This document shows positions 36,590-45,754 of a stretch of 63,168 bases of DNA, piece by piece. The stretch is from Comamonadaceae bacterium (GTDB lineage: Bacteria; Pseudomonadota; Gammaproteobacteria; Burkholderiales; Burkholderiaceae_C). The translations under genes were made by a program, and so were the position numbers. The notes beneath the pieces were generated by a model. It saw only the letters and a program-made list of their open reading frames with translations. It had not been told where the DNA came from and made no database searches. The DNA is taken from positions 1-63,168 of the forward strand of contig CANKBG010000013.1 in assembly GCA_947479935.1 (NCBI GenBank). The letters are read 5' to 3'. Numbering within the stretch: position 1 is the first letter of the stretch; every line of letters starts with the position of its first letter.

Positions 36590-37663
36590 ATGAGCATTAA
36601 AAAAATTGGTATTGGTTTACTGGTCTTGACATTGATCGCTGCTGGCTTGTATCTTTTCCGTGCGCCCATCAGCTTGGCAGTCGCAAAGCGTGTTGCCATT
36701 CAACGAATAAGCAGCAACCCCCTCAAAGACTTGCCCGATGGCTTGCACATTGCTGTGTGCGGCGCCGGCTCACCCATGCCTGATGAAGAGCGCGGCGGCC
36801 CTTGCACCGTGGTCATTGCGGGCCAGCAAATTTTTGTCTTTGACACGGGCAATACCAGTGCACGAAATATTGGAAAAATGGGCTTCAATCCAGGACTGAT
36901 TGATGGCATTTTCTTAACCCACTTCCATTCCGACCACATTGATGGCATGGGTGAACTTTTACTTCAACGTTGGGTCTCCAATGCCAACGCAGAGCCCGTC
37001 AAGGTACATGGACCTGAAGGCGTGGACACGGTGATGAACGGTTTTATGCAAGCCTACAGCCTAGACCGCGGCTACAGAGTGGCGCACCATGGCGATGCCC
37101 TGTTGCCCCAAAGCGGCTTCGGTGCAGTGGCTCATTCTTTTGGCTTGCAAGACGACAAAGCCACCCTGGTCTTTGAAAAGGCCGACACCAAAATTTATGC
37201 CTTCAGTGTGACGCACGCGCCCATTCACCCTGCAGTGGGTTACAAAATTCAATACAAAGACAGAAGCATTGTGATCAGTGGTGACACCACGCCTTCAGCA
37301 AACGTTCAACGTGAAGCTCAAGGTGTCGATGTGCTGATACACGAGGCCATGTCGATGGAATTGATGAAATTGATGCAAGAAGGCGCAAAGGCAGCCAAGC
37401 GCGACAAACTGGAACAACTGATGAAAGACATTACCGACTATCACACCTCACCCGTGGAGGCCGCACAAATTGCCGCAAAGTCTCAAGTCGGCTTCTTGCT
37501 ACTCAATCACATTGCACCGCCTTTGCCTTTACCGGGGCTGGTCGATGTTTTTTTACAAGGCACCTCTGACGTGTTCAAAGGCAAGATTCAAGTGGCCAAA
37601 GACGGTGACATTCTGAGTTTGCCCGCAGGTGGCAAAACCATTCAAACCAGCTCGCGCTTTTGA
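36590..37663 (+). CDS. Metallo-beta-lactamase-fold hydrolase, AtsA-like
   Basis: 357 aa. An N-terminal membrane anchor or signal (IGIGLLVLTLIAAGLYLF) precedes an MBL domain with GAGSPMPDEERGGPCTVV, FDTGNTSARNIGKMGF and the zinc motif THFHSDHIDG (H111, H113, D115, H116), then VKVHGPEGVDTVMNGFMQAY and SGDTTPS. This RNase-Z-like pattern resembles the MBL-type arylsulfatases (Pseudoalteromonas AtsA group), which need no formylglycine. It could be a third sulfatase or another phosphodiesterase/lactonase-type hydrolase. GGAG precedes ATG 36590. Confidence 0.82.
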   Translation: MSIKKIGIGLLVLTLIAAGLYLFRAPISLAVAKRVAIQRISSNPLKDLPDGLHIAVCGAGSPMPDEERGGPCTVVIAGQQIFVFDTGNTSARNIGKMGFNPGLIDGIFLTHFHSDHIDGMGELLLQRWVSNANAEPVKVHGPEGVDTVMNGFMQAYSLDRGYRVAHHGDALLPQSGFGAVAHSFGLQDDKATLVFEKADTKIYAFSVTHAPIHPAVGYKIQYKDRSIVISGDTTPSANVQREAQGVDVLIHEAMSMELMKLMQEGAKAAKRDKLEQLMKDITDYHTSPVEAAQIAAKSQVGFLLLNHIAPPLPLPGLVDVFLQGTSDVFKGKIQVAKDGDILSLPAGGKTIQTSSRF

Positions 37664-37672
37664 AAGTACAGC

Positions 37673-38584
37673 ATGCGCACACTGCCCCACATTCAACATG
37701 TTCTTCGAACACCCGAAGAGCGCTTCAACAACTTACCCGATTTTCCTTATCAACCCCACTACACAGACATCGGTGGCTTGCGCGTGGCCCACATTGACGA
37801 AGGCCCCAAGGATGGCCCTGTGGTGTTGCTCATGCACGGCGAACCCGCATGGTCATTTTTGTACCGCAAAATGATTCCTGTGCTGGTCAATGCCGGCATG
37901 CGCGTGTTAGTGCCCGACCAAGTGGGCTTTGGCCGTACCGACAAACCCACACTACGCTCGGACTACACGTACGCCAACCATGTTCAATGGATGAGTGCTT
38001 GGCTGGAGTCTCAAAATTTGAGTGGCATCACGCTCTTCTGCCAAGATTGGGGCTCACTCATTGGACTGCGCATGGCCGCAGAAATGCCAGAGCGATTTGA
38101 CCGCATTGCATTAAGCAATGGCGGCCTGCCCACAGGCACTGGCAAAGTACCCCGAGCGTTTCACATTTGGCGCGCCTTTGCCATTTACAGCCCTTGGTTT
38201 CCCATTGGCAAAATTGTTAAAACTGGATGTGCCAAAGGTCTGACTGACACAGAGGTAGCGGCTTACAACGCACCCTACCCCAACCGTCGTTACAAAGTCG
38301 GTGCACGCGTGTTCCCGACCTTGGTGCCCATCGACCCCAGCAACCCTGCACGCGAAGCCAATGAGCGTGCTTGGGACGTTTTCAAGGCATGGCAAAAGCC
38401 CTTCATCACCTTGTTCAGCACCCGCGACCCAGTCACCAAAGGGGGTCAAGTGATGTGGCAGAAAAAAGTGCCCGGTGCTGCTGGGCAAAACCACACTCAA
38501 ATTAGAGGGGCCGGACACTTTGTGCAAGAAGACAAAGGTGTAGAAGTGGCAGAGGCCTTGGTGGCATTTATCCAAACAAATTAA
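37673..38584 (+). CDS. Haloalkane dehalogenase (DhlA-type, HLD-I)
   Basis: 303-aa alpha/beta hydrolase. It aligns throughout with DhlA by eye: RTPEERFNNLPDFPYQPHY, LMHGEPAWSFLYRKMIPV (Glu57 oxyanion/halide region), nucleophile Asp125 with halide-binding Trp126 in FCQDWGS, a cap-domain Trp near 166, acid Asp252 in STRDPV and His282 in GAGHFVQE. The complete D-H-D triad plus two halide Trp residues supports hydrolytic removal of halogen from an alkyl chain. There is no signal peptide, so it acts in the cytoplasm. It starts 9 bases after the MBL gene, is last in the plus-strand run, and is convergent with a sulfatase. An epoxide hydrolase would have two Tyr in the cap and no DW motif, so it is less likely. 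Confidence 0.9.
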   Translation: MRTLPHIQHVLRTPEERFNNLPDFPYQPHYTDIGGLRVAHIDEGPKDGPVVLLMHGEPAWSFLYRKMIPVLVNAGMRVLVPDQVGFGRTDKPTLRSDYTYANHVQWMSAWLESQNLSGITLFCQDWGSLIGLRMAAEMPERFDRIALSNGGLPTGTGKVPRAFHIWRAFAIYSPWFPIGKIVKTGCAKGLTDTEVAAYNAPYPNRRYKVGARVFPTLVPIDPSNPAREANERAWDVFKAWQKPFITLFSTRDPVTKGGQVMWQKKVPGAAGQNHTQIRGAGHFVQEDKGVEVAEALVAFIQTN

Positions 38585-38622
38585 ATTGACAAAACACCAC
38601 GCCTTAAGCTCATAAGCAAAAC

Positions 38623-40305
38623 TTAGTTAGCGTAGTAGACAACCTCATCCTCAGGCAAGGTTGTTTGCTTTAAGTGTTTGTCTATGGCAATGGCGGCTTC
38701 TGCCATGGCAGGCCAGCTGGGCTTGACCTGTGTGGCATTGAAGGCCTCTAACTTCAGCTTCATGGCGGCCACTCTTTCTGGCTCTTTCAAAGCCAAGTTA
38801 AGTTTTTCGGTCGGGTCAACTGCCATGTTGAAGAGCCAATCCTTTTTGGGATTTTGTGCGACTTGAAGTTTCCAATCACCTTCACGAATCACACGGTAGG
38901 AGTCGGTTCGCCAATACATGGGGCGCGGGGGGCCTTTGTCTGCAGGCTTGGCAATTTGCGGCAACAAATTAATGCCATCCATGGGGCGGTCGCTGGGCAA
39001 TTTTGCACCTGTGACAGCAGCAGCCGTCGCAAAAATATCCATGTGGTTGACAACCAGTTGGGGTTTCACGCCTTGCGGAATACCAGCGGGCCACCGCATG
39101 AACATGGGAACTCGAATACCGCCTTCAAAAAAGGTGGCTTTCCAACCACGGTAAGGCTTGTTCAAGCCGTCCAAGCCCACATAATGCGCTCCGCCGTTGT
39201 CACTGGTAAAAATGATCAGTGTGTTGTCGTCTAAGCCTTTGTCCTTTAACGTTTTAAGCACACGGCCAACGTTGCGATCGAGGTTTCGAACCATGGCCGC
39301 ATACACACGCAAGGTGTGATCTTCAATGTGCGACAAAGCTTCGTAATCTTCTTTCGTGGCTTGAAGTGGCGTATGGGGGGCGGTGTAGGCCAAGAATAGG
39401 AAGAAAGGCGAATTTTTATTGGCTTCAATGGCTTTTTCAGCCTCATCCGTCAGGTAATCTGTCACGTACTTCTTAGGCTTGAAGGGCTTACTGCCATTGA
39501 ACCGAATACCAAAGTCGCCTGCGGCCCATTGAAACTTATCAATGATGTCAAAGTCTTGTTTGGAGTTCACCACATTCGGATCGTTTTCTGGCAAGTACAA
39601 AGAACTGGCGTGCTGAAACGACAAGGCCTCATCAAAACCATGAACATGCGACTGGAACTGAGGTGCATCGCCTAAATGCCATTTACCCACATGGAGTGTT
39701 CGGTAGCCATTGCCCTTGAGCAATTTGGCCAGGGTAATTTCAGATCGTGGCAGTCCCATGGTTTCGTAAGGAATGAGATCTTTCTCACGATCTGCGTGAT
39801 AGATGGCGTCGTACAACTGATTGGGGCCCTTGTAATGGCCAATCACCTTCATAAACTCTTTGGGTGTGGGCGTGAATTCAAAACCAAATCGAGTGGGGTA
39901 GCGGCCCGTCATCATGGCAGCACGTGAAGGCGCACAAGTGGCATTGCCTGAGTAACTGGTTTCGAAATTGGCACCCTGCTGCGCTAGGCTGTCAATATGG
40001 GGCGTGGGTACTGTGCCTTTGGCCAAGCCGCCACCGTTCAAAGTAATGTCGTTATAGCCCAAGTCGTCGGCCACAATGAGAATGATATTGGGTGGTTTCT
40101 TTTGGGAAAGCGCTGTTGAAGTCTGACCGTTAGAGGCTGGAATGCCCCATGTAACTTCTCGATTGGGCTCGTGCTCTTGTCGAAGAAAAATTTTGACCAC
40201 CCACAAAAGCACTTCTGCTCGGCCGCCTTTGGCATACAAACCACCCACAGCCAGGACCAGGGCCGCCAACAAAAGTACCAATCCAATTGCAAATTTTTTT
40301 ATCAT
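38623..40305 (-). CDS. Formylglycine-type sulfatase with N-terminal membrane anchor
   Basis: 560 aa. The N-terminal helix (FAIGLVLLLAALVLAVGGLY) probably stays as an anchor. ADDLGYNDITLN gives metal ligands Asp80-Asp81, and the signature is C124-A-P-S-R in GNATCAPSRAAMMTGRYPT. TSDNGG and FEGGIRVPMFMRWPAG are further sulfatase blocks. The ending KPSWPAMAEAAIAIDK is typical of the N-acetylgalactosamine-6-/arylsulfatase group. It is Cys-type, thus a client for the FGE at 28424. It is convergent with the dehalogenase, with 38 bases between stops. It differs in architecture from the sulfatase at 32710. Confidence 0.94.
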   Translation of the reverse strand: MIKKFAIGLVLLLAALVLAVGGLYAKGGRAEVLLWVVKIFLRQEHEPNREVTWGIPASNGQTSTALSQKKPPNIILIVADDLGYNDITLNGGGLAKGTVPTPHIDSLAQQGANFETSYSGNATCAPSRAAMMTGRYPTRFGFEFTPTPKEFMKVIGHYKGPNQLYDAIYHADREKDLIPYETMGLPRSEITLAKLLKGNGYRTLHVGKWHLGDAPQFQSHVHGFDEALSFQHASSLYLPENDPNVVNSKQDFDIIDKFQWAAGDFGIRFNGSKPFKPKKYVTDYLTDEAEKAIEANKNSPFFLFLAYTAPHTPLQATKEDYEALSHIEDHTLRVYAAMVRNLDRNVGRVLKTLKDKGLDDNTLIIFTSDNGGAHYVGLDGLNKPYRGWKATFFEGGIRVPMFMRWPAGIPQGVKPQLVVNHMDIFATAAAVTGAKLPSDRPMDGINLLPQIAKPADKGPPRPMYWRTDSYRVIREGDWKLQVAQNPKKDWLFNMAVDPTEKLNLALKEPERVAAMKLKLEAFNATQVKPSWPAMAEAAIAIDKHLKQTTLPEDEVVYYAN

Positions 40306-40369
40306 AAGAGAGGGAGGTTAACAGCAAAAACCTTTACAGGAAATGTATTCAGATGGGTATAAACACCCA

Positions 40370-41323
40370 TCAGTCGGCTTTGATATTTCTAGATTGAATA
40401 AGCTTCTTCCAACGTGCAAATTCTGAAGCTTGGTAAGCCGTGAACTGCTCAGGTGAGTTGGCCACAATTTCAAATCCAAGCTCGAGCAATTTCGGCTTGA
40501 CTTGAGGATCATTCAGACTGCTCACAATGGCTGCATGCAGTTTACTTTTCAGATCGGCGGGTAAACCTTTAGGGGCTGCAATGGCTTGCCAAGAATACAC
40601 ATTGGCCTCCGTAATGCCCAACTCTTCTAGCGACGGCACATTGGGCAATAAGGGCGAACGCTTAGCACTGGTAATGGACAAGGCTCGCAATTTACCAGCC
40701 AGTATTTGCGGCATGGCTGTGTTGATGTTCATGAAAGAGCCATCCACCTGCGCACCCAACAAATCAGTCATCACTGGTCCGCCCCCTTTGTAAGGCACAT
40801 GGATGCCTGTGGTACCCGTTTGTTGCCAAAACAATTCTGCTGTGAGGTGATCACTGCTGCCATTGCCAGAAGATGCCAATGTGAATTTATGGGGGTTGGC
40901 TTTGTGAAAAACAATGATGTCGCTCATGGCTTTGTGTGGCGAATTGGCAGGCACCACAAGAACATTGGGCGCTTGAACGGCAATGGTGATGTAGTCAAAG
41001 TCTTTCAGTGCGTCATAAGGTACTTTGGCCATGAGATGGGGCGCAATGACAAAAGGGCCGAGTGATGAGACAAACAATGTGTGACCATCAGGCGCTGCGC
41101 GGGTGACGAAACCAGCACCAATGGTGCCTGTAGCACCTGCTTTGTTATCGATGATGAATGAGCCGCCCAATTTTTCTTGCAACTTAGGCGCCAAGGTACG
41201 GGCAATTAAATCTGTTGAGCCCCCTGGAGGAAATGGCACCACCAAAGAAACCGTTTTATCTGGCCAAGCCATTGCACCTGAAAGGCACATGGCAGACATC
41301 AGACCACAAATTAGTTTTTTCAT
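40370..41323 (-). CDS. Periplasmic Bug/TctC-family solute receptor
   Basis: 317 aa with a signal peptide ending GAMA (residue about 19) and the family opening WPDKTVSLVVPFPPGGSTD. Later blocks are RTLAPKLQEKLGGSFIIDNK and AGATGTIGAGFVTRAAPDGH, plus ADLKSKLHAAIV. It binds carboxylates for tripartite tricarboxylate transporters. AAGGAG lies seven bases before ATG 41323, only 19 bases after garD, so it is likely co-transcribed with the aldarate genes rather than the sulfatase. The orphan TctBA pair at 16223-18233 could be its permease. Confidence 0.92.
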   Translation of the reverse strand: MKKLICGLMSAMCLSGAMAWPDKTVSLVVPFPPGGSTDLIARTLAPKLQEKLGGSFIIDNKAGATGTIGAGFVTRAAPDGHTLFVSSLGPFVIAPHLMAKVPYDALKDFDYITIAVQAPNVLVVPANSPHKAMSDIIVFHKANPHKFTLASSGNGSSDHLTAELFWQQTGTTGIHVPYKGGGPVMTDLLGAQVDGSFMNINTAMPQILAGKLRALSITSAKRSPLLPNVPSLEELGITEANVYSWQAIAAPKGLPADLKSKLHAAIVSSLNDPQVKPKLLELGFEIVANSPEQFTAYQASEFARWKKLIQSRNIKAD

Positions 41324-41342
41324 TTTCGTCTCCTTTGAGTTT

Positions 41343-42920
41343 TCAAGTAATAGGGGCCGGATTGAACAACACCAATGAATTGTGAAGTTTCCAATGCTCG
41401 GCCCATGTTTTGCGGCCGCTGGCGACTTCTAATAGCAATTGAAATAGCTCCCAACCGCCCTCTTCGATGGTAATTTCGCCCTCGGCAACTCGCCCCGCAT
41501 TCATGTCCATCAAATCGTGCCAACGCCGGGCCAAGTCTGTACGCGTTGCCAGTTTAACGACAGGGCAGGCTTGCAAACCATAGGGCGTTCCCCTGCCAGT
41601 GGTAAAGACATGCACATTCATTCCCGCGGCCAATTGCAAAGTGCCGCAAATAAAATCGCTTGCAGGTGTCGCTGCAAAGACCAAGCCCTTCTGCTCGGGT
41701 TTGAGTTTTTCGCCGGGTGCCAACACATGCTGAATGGGCAAGGATCCACTCTTCACAATGGAACCCATGGCTTTTTCAACGATGTTAGAAAGTCCGCCCG
41801 CCTTGTTGCCAGGTGTGGTGTTGGCACTGCGATCTGCATGGCCTCTTTCCAAATATTTGTCGTACCAATCCAGTTCTTCAACGATGCGCTGTGCCACATC
41901 GACACTGACAGCGCGGTGCGTCAGCTGCTCTACCGCATCGCGCACCTCCGTGTTTTCACTGAACATGACTGTGGCACCTGCACGGACCAATAAATCAGTT
42001 GCATAACCCACAATGGGGTTGGCGGTAACGCCTGAAAAGGCATCGCTTCCGCCACATTGCACGCCCACCACCAGCTCGCTGGCAGGCACTGCTTCTCGTC
42101 TTCTGGCATTCAAACGCTCAAGGTGCAGCTTGGCGCCATCGGCAATGTTTTGAAGCATGGACATGAAGCCCACATGATGATCATCTTGCAAACAAACTGT
42201 GTGAGGGCCCTCAGTGATTGCACGCTCATCCACCAAGGGAAAACTTCCAGGTGGCAACAAGCGCTGAGGCGGTAATTTCTCACAACCCAAACTGATGACA
42301 AAAATCTCGTTGCCAAAGTTTGGATTCAAACTGATGTTACGAAGGGTTCGAATGGGAATGACGGCATCAGGTGCATCAATTGCAACACCACAGCCATAGG
42401 TATGCTCTATGCCCACCACATCATCGACATTGGGGTAAAGAGGCAGAAGTTCTTCTTTGATTTTTTGAACAGCCAAAGTCACCACACCGGCCACACACTG
42501 CACCGTGGTGGTGACAGCCAGAATATTTCGCGTACCGACTGAGCCATCCGAGTTTCGGAAACCTTGAAATGTGAAGCCTTCTAGTTTTTCAAACGCTTTT
42601 TTGGGCGCGGTACTCATGGGTAAATTTGCAAAATCGCGTGCAGCGGGCATGACCAGCAAACGCTCGTGCACCCAACTACCCGCAGCAATGTTTTCCTTGG
42701 CAAGACCGATGGACACGTTGTAACGAAGCACGGTCTGACCCGCAAGAATGTCAGCCATGGCCACTTTGTGCCCTTGAGGAACCGCGCTCACCAATGTTAC
42801 AGGTTCAGCTGCAGCATTCTTGCGAACACTGTCACCCGACTTCAGCCCGCCGTCAGTGACCACGATGGCCACGTTGTCGGCATCATGCATGGCAATCACA
42901 GGAAACACAGAAGCGGACAT
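41343..42920 (-). CDS. garD: Galactarate dehydratase
   Basis: 525-aa UxaA/GarD-family iron-dependent dehydratase converting galactarate to 5-keto-4-deoxy-glucarate. It tracks E. coli GarD closely: [128 protein letters not shown] and [14 protein letters not shown]. The N-terminal SAF-like domain covers about residues 1-95. It lies 6 bases after dctM in the uptake operon, so imported or locally made galactarate is the expected substrate. Confidence 0.95.
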   Translation of the reverse strand: MSASVFPVIAMHDADNVAIVVTDGGLKSGDSVRKNAAAEPVTLVSAVPQGHKVAMADILAGQTVLRYNVSIGLAKENIAAGSWVHERLLVMPAARDFANLPMSTAPKKAFEKLEGFTFQGFRNSDGSVGTRNILAVTTTVQCVAGVVTLAVQKIKEELLPLYPNVDDVVGIEHTYGCGVAIDAPDAVIPIRTLRNISLNPNFGNEIFVISLGCEKLPPQRLLPPGSFPLVDERAITEGPHTVCLQDDHHVGFMSMLQNIADGAKLHLERLNARRREAVPASELVVGVQCGGSDAFSGVTANPIVGYATDLLVRAGATVMFSENTEVRDAVEQLTHRAVSVDVAQRIVEELDWYDKYLERGHADRSANTTPGNKAGGLSNIVEKAMGSIVKSGSLPIQHVLAPGEKLKPEQKGLVFAATPASDFICGTLQLAAGMNVHVFTTGRGTPYGLQACPVVKLATRTDLARRWHDLMDMNAGRVAEGEITIEEGGWELFQLLLEVASGRKTWAEHWKLHNSLVLFNPAPIT

Positions 42921-42926
42921 AAAAAC

Positions 42927-44216
42927 TTATTTAAAGACTTGCGGCAACCACAAAGAGAAGGCAGGAACGTAGGTGACTGCCAGCAAAGTCATTCCCAATG
43001 CGCTGTAAAAGGGTCCAATGGTACGCATGACCTGCCCGACCGAAATTTCTCCAATGGCACACCCTACAAACTGCACTGTACCCACTGGCGGTGTGTTCAG
43101 GCCCAGCGCGCAATTGATCAGCATGAGAATACCAAACTGCAGAGGGTCCATGCCAAATTGCATGGCAATAGGCAAGAAAATGGGCGTGCAAATGAGGATG
43201 GTGGCCGCCATGTCCAAGAATGTCCCCAGAATAAACAACAACACATTGATCATGAGAAAGATGATCCAGGGCTCACTGCTCACCATCTTCATCATCTCAC
43301 CCGTTTTTTGTGGCACTTCATACAAGGCCATGAAATAACCAAAGACGGCGGAAATGCCAATGAGCAGCAACACCACGCCTGTCGTTTTACATGCCTTGGC
43401 ACAGGCCTTTAAAAAATGCGCCCAAGTGAGTGAACGATAAACCACCACAGTTACAAACAATGCCCAAGCAACCGCAATGGACGCAGATTCAGTGGCTGTG
43501 AATGCGCCCGACAAAATGCCGCCTAAAATAATGACCACCACAAACAAACCGGGCAGAGCTGCCAAAAAGGCCATCAGCACGACATTCCAACCCGGGAAGT
43601 TGCCATGTGTGGGGTAACCGCGTTTCACGGCTACGTAATAAGCAGCTGCTAAATTGCAAATGGTCAAAATAATAGCGGGTACCAGGCCTGCCAAAATCAA
43701 TCCCAAGATACTCACAGAGGCAATACCCGAAGTGGCCAAGGTGAAAATAATCAGGTTGTGAGAGGTTGGCATGATGGCCCCAACCAAGGCCGCATGGGTG
43801 GTGACGTTGACTGCGTAGTCCGCGTCATAGCCTTCCTTTTTCATCAGAGGAATCATGACCGACCCAATGGCAGATACATCAGCCAAAGGCGAGCCTGCTA
43901 TGCCGCCAAAAATAGTGCAGCCCAATACGTTGCTCATGCCTAAGCCACCGCGAACGTGGCCTACCAAACTGTTTGCAAATTTAACGATGCGGTCGGCAAT
44001 GCCACCGTAGAGCATCAGTTCGCCAGCGAATACAAAAAACGGGATGGCCAAGAAGGAAAAGATCTGCATGCCGCCCACCATTTTTTGGAAGACAACGGCA
44101 ACAGGCAAACCGGCCGCCAGAATGGTGGCCACTGATGACAAGCCAATAGCAAACGCAACGGGCACACCCAAGATGAGCAGCAGCGTGAAACTAAGGCCCA
44201 GAATGGTTAATTCCAT
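42927..44216 (-). CDS. dctM: TRAP transporter large permease DctM
   Basis: 429-aa inner-membrane permease with about 12 helices. Landmarks: LLILGVPVAFAIGLSSVA, FLAIPFFVFAGELMLYGGIA, GGIAGSPLADVSAIGSVMIP, MLINCALGLNTPPVGT and the C-terminal LPQVFK. It forms the sodium-driven translocation unit with DctQ. GGAG precedes ATG 44216, which overlaps the dctQ end by 10 bases. Its context with garD, udh and gudD points to uronate or aldarate uptake. Confidence 0.95.
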   Translation of the reverse strand: MELTILGLSFTLLLILGVPVAFAIGLSSVATILAAGLPVAVVFQKMVGGMQIFSFLAIPFFVFAGELMLYGGIADRIVKFANSLVGHVRGGLGMSNVLGCTIFGGIAGSPLADVSAIGSVMIPLMKKEGYDADYAVNVTTHAALVGAIMPTSHNLIIFTLATSGIASVSILGLILAGLVPAIILTICNLAAAYYVAVKRGYPTHGNFPGWNVVLMAFLAALPGLFVVVIILGGILSGAFTATESASIAVAWALFVTVVVYRSLTWAHFLKACAKACKTTGVVLLLIGISAVFGYFMALYEVPQKTGEMMKMVSSEPWIIFLMINVLLFILGTFLDMAATILICTPIFLPIAMQFGMDPLQFGILMLINCALGLNTPPVGTVQFVGCAIGEISVGQVMRTIGPFYSALGMTLLAVTYVPAFSLWLPQVFK

Positions 44217-44695
44217 GACGGCTCCACAACTTCACCGCGAAGCAACGCCACGATGTGCTCAATTGAGAAAATAAAAATGAGGGCGCCTGCAATGATCACA
44301 GGCACATAGTCAATGCCATCGGGCACCGGCAGCATGGGCTTCTTTTCTTGCCATTTGGCGCTAGCCCACATCCACCCACTTTGAACCATCAAAAATCCAA
44401 AGACAGCCACCAAGGCGTGAATCAATAACTCTAAACGCAAGCGCCACTTCACGGGCAACAACACAATGAGCGACTCCATGCCAATATGGCCTGCATCGCG
44501 CACCCCCACTCCCAGTCCAAAGGCGGTGACAAACAGGACAATGAGCATGGCCAAAGCCTCTGCCCATGTGGGTGTGTCATTGAATACGTAGCGTCCAATG
44601 ACTTGCCATTGGACGCACAACACCACAGACAACAAACCAATCACGGCGAGCATCAGGCTGATCTTTGACAAGGCCGCACAAAATTTAGTGAACAT
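44207..44695 (-). CDS. dctQ: TRAP transporter small permease DctQ
   Basis: 162 aa with four hydrophobic helices (MLAVIGLLSVVLCVQWQVIG, ALAMLIVLFVTAFGLGVGV, LLIHALVAVFGFLMVQSGW, YVPVIIAGALIFIFSIEHIV). The motif QVIGRYVFNDTPTWAEALAM is diagnostic of DctQ. It partners DctM, whose gene it overlaps, and the receptor DctP 38 bases upstream. Confidence 0.93.
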   Translation of the reverse strand: MFTKFCAALSKISLMLAVIGLLSVVLCVQWQVIGRYVFNDTPTWAEALAMLIVLFVTAFGLGVGVRDAGHIGMESLIVLLPVKWRLRLELLIHALVAVFGFLMVQSGWMWASAKWQEKKPMLPVPDGIDYVPVIIAGALIFIFSIEHIVALLRGEVVEPSWN

Positions 44696-44733
44696 GAATG
44701 GAGCCCTGAAATTTCAACCTGGCGCAGATTTGA

Positions 44734-45699
44734 TTACTTGGTATCTTGAATCGCTTTGACCAAACGTTTCATGTCAGGCGTGATCATGAACTTGTCGTAG
44801 ACAGGGCCCATGACCGCTTGGAATGACTTCTTGTCTACTTCCACGATTTCCGCGCCAGCCGCTTTGACATTGGCCAATGATTTGGCTTCTTGCTCATCCC
44901 ATTTTTTACGCTGAAATGCCACAGACTCTTTGGCTGCTGAGCGAATCATGTCTTGATCTGCCTTGGGCAACTTATCCCAGATGATCTTAGACATCACAAG
45001 CATCTCTGGTGCCATGGAATGTTCTGTGCGTGAATAGATTTTCACAGCTTCAACGTGCTTGGCTGTGTCAAATGATGGAATGTTATTTTCAGCAGCATCA
45101 ATCAGGCCTGTTTTCAAGCCAGTGTAGACCTCACCATATGGCATAGGCGTTGCATTCGCACCCATGGCACTGACCAATGCCACCCACAAATCAGACTGCT
45201 GAACACGAATTTTCAAACCCTTGGCATCGGCCACTGTCTTGATGGGTTTTTTGGCATAAATAGAGCGTGCACCTGAGTCATAAAAGGCCAAACCGATAAA
45301 GCCAAAAGCTTCACAGCTTTTAAGAATGTCTTGACCAGCAGAGCCGTCCAAGGACTTGCGCATGTGATCGACGGAGGAGAACAAGAAAGGCATGGTGGGC
45401 ACTTGCGTGAGGGGGCAAATGCCATTCATCGGGCCGACGTTGACCCGCGTGAAATCTAGGGCGCCAATTTTCACTTGATCAATGGTTTCTTTTTCTTGAC
45501 CCAGAGCCGCTTTGTTAAAAACTTTGATTTTGTGTTTGCCACCACTGAGCTTTTCCAACACTTCGCTCATGTGCTTGACAGCCACCACTGTAGGGTAATC
45601 ATCTGCGTTGTGCGTGTCTGCAGAACGGAACTCTGTGGCCTGTGCAGAGAATGCAAACCCAGCTGCAATTAAGGCAGAAAAAAGAAGTTTAATTTTCAC
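44734..45699 (-). CDS. dctP: TRAP transporter periplasmic receptor DctP
   Basis: About 321 aa. Signal peptide [21 protein letters not shown], then the mature extracytoplasmic domain [20 protein letters not shown]. The carboxylate-binding Arg lies in [20 protein letters not shown], followed by [20 protein letters not shown] and NNIPSF, as in uronate-type receptors. The start is GTG 45699, with TAGGAG seven bases upstream; an in-frame ATG at 45729 would break the signal peptide. It is the first gene of the dctPQM-garD block, 55 bases after the SMP-30 gene. Confidence 0.94.
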   Translation of the reverse strand: MKIKLLFSALIAAGFAFSAQATEFRSADTHNADDYPTVVAVKHMSEVLEKLSGGKHKIKVFNKAALGQEKETIDQVKIGALDFTRVNVGPMNGICPLTQVPTMPFLFSSVDHMRKSLDGSAGQDILKSCEAFGFIGLAFYDSGARSIYAKKPIKTVADAKGLKIRVQQSDLWVALVSAMGANATPMPYGEVYTGLKTGLIDAAENNIPSFDTAKHVEAVKIYSRTEHSMAPEMLVMSKIIWDKLPKADQDMIRSAAKESVAFQRKKWDEQEAKSLANVKAAGAEIVEVDKKSFQAVMGPVYDKFMITPDMKRLVKAIQDTK

Positions 45700-45754
45700 G
45701 GTGTCTCCTAAAGTTTGAGAAATTAACAAATTAACTTGGCTTAAAAATTCTGAA

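Noticed and set aside
37673..38584. Epoxide hydrolase or generic alpha/beta-hydrolase
   Set aside because: The nucleophile is followed by Trp (QDWG) with the HGEPAW motif and a second cap Trp, the halide-binding pattern of haloalkane dehalogenases; the paired cap Tyr of epoxide hydrolases is not apparent.
41343..42920. Altronate dehydratase (UxaA) as the identity of the dehydratase
   Set aside because: Long stretches agree with GarD as I recall it, including [19 protein letters not shown] and the N-terminal domain, and gudD, udh and a GarL-type aldolase are nearby.
42666..43412. 248-codon plus-strand open frame rich in His and Gln
   Set aside because: It lies antisense to garD and dctM, both strongly supported; its composition is that of reverse-strand translation.
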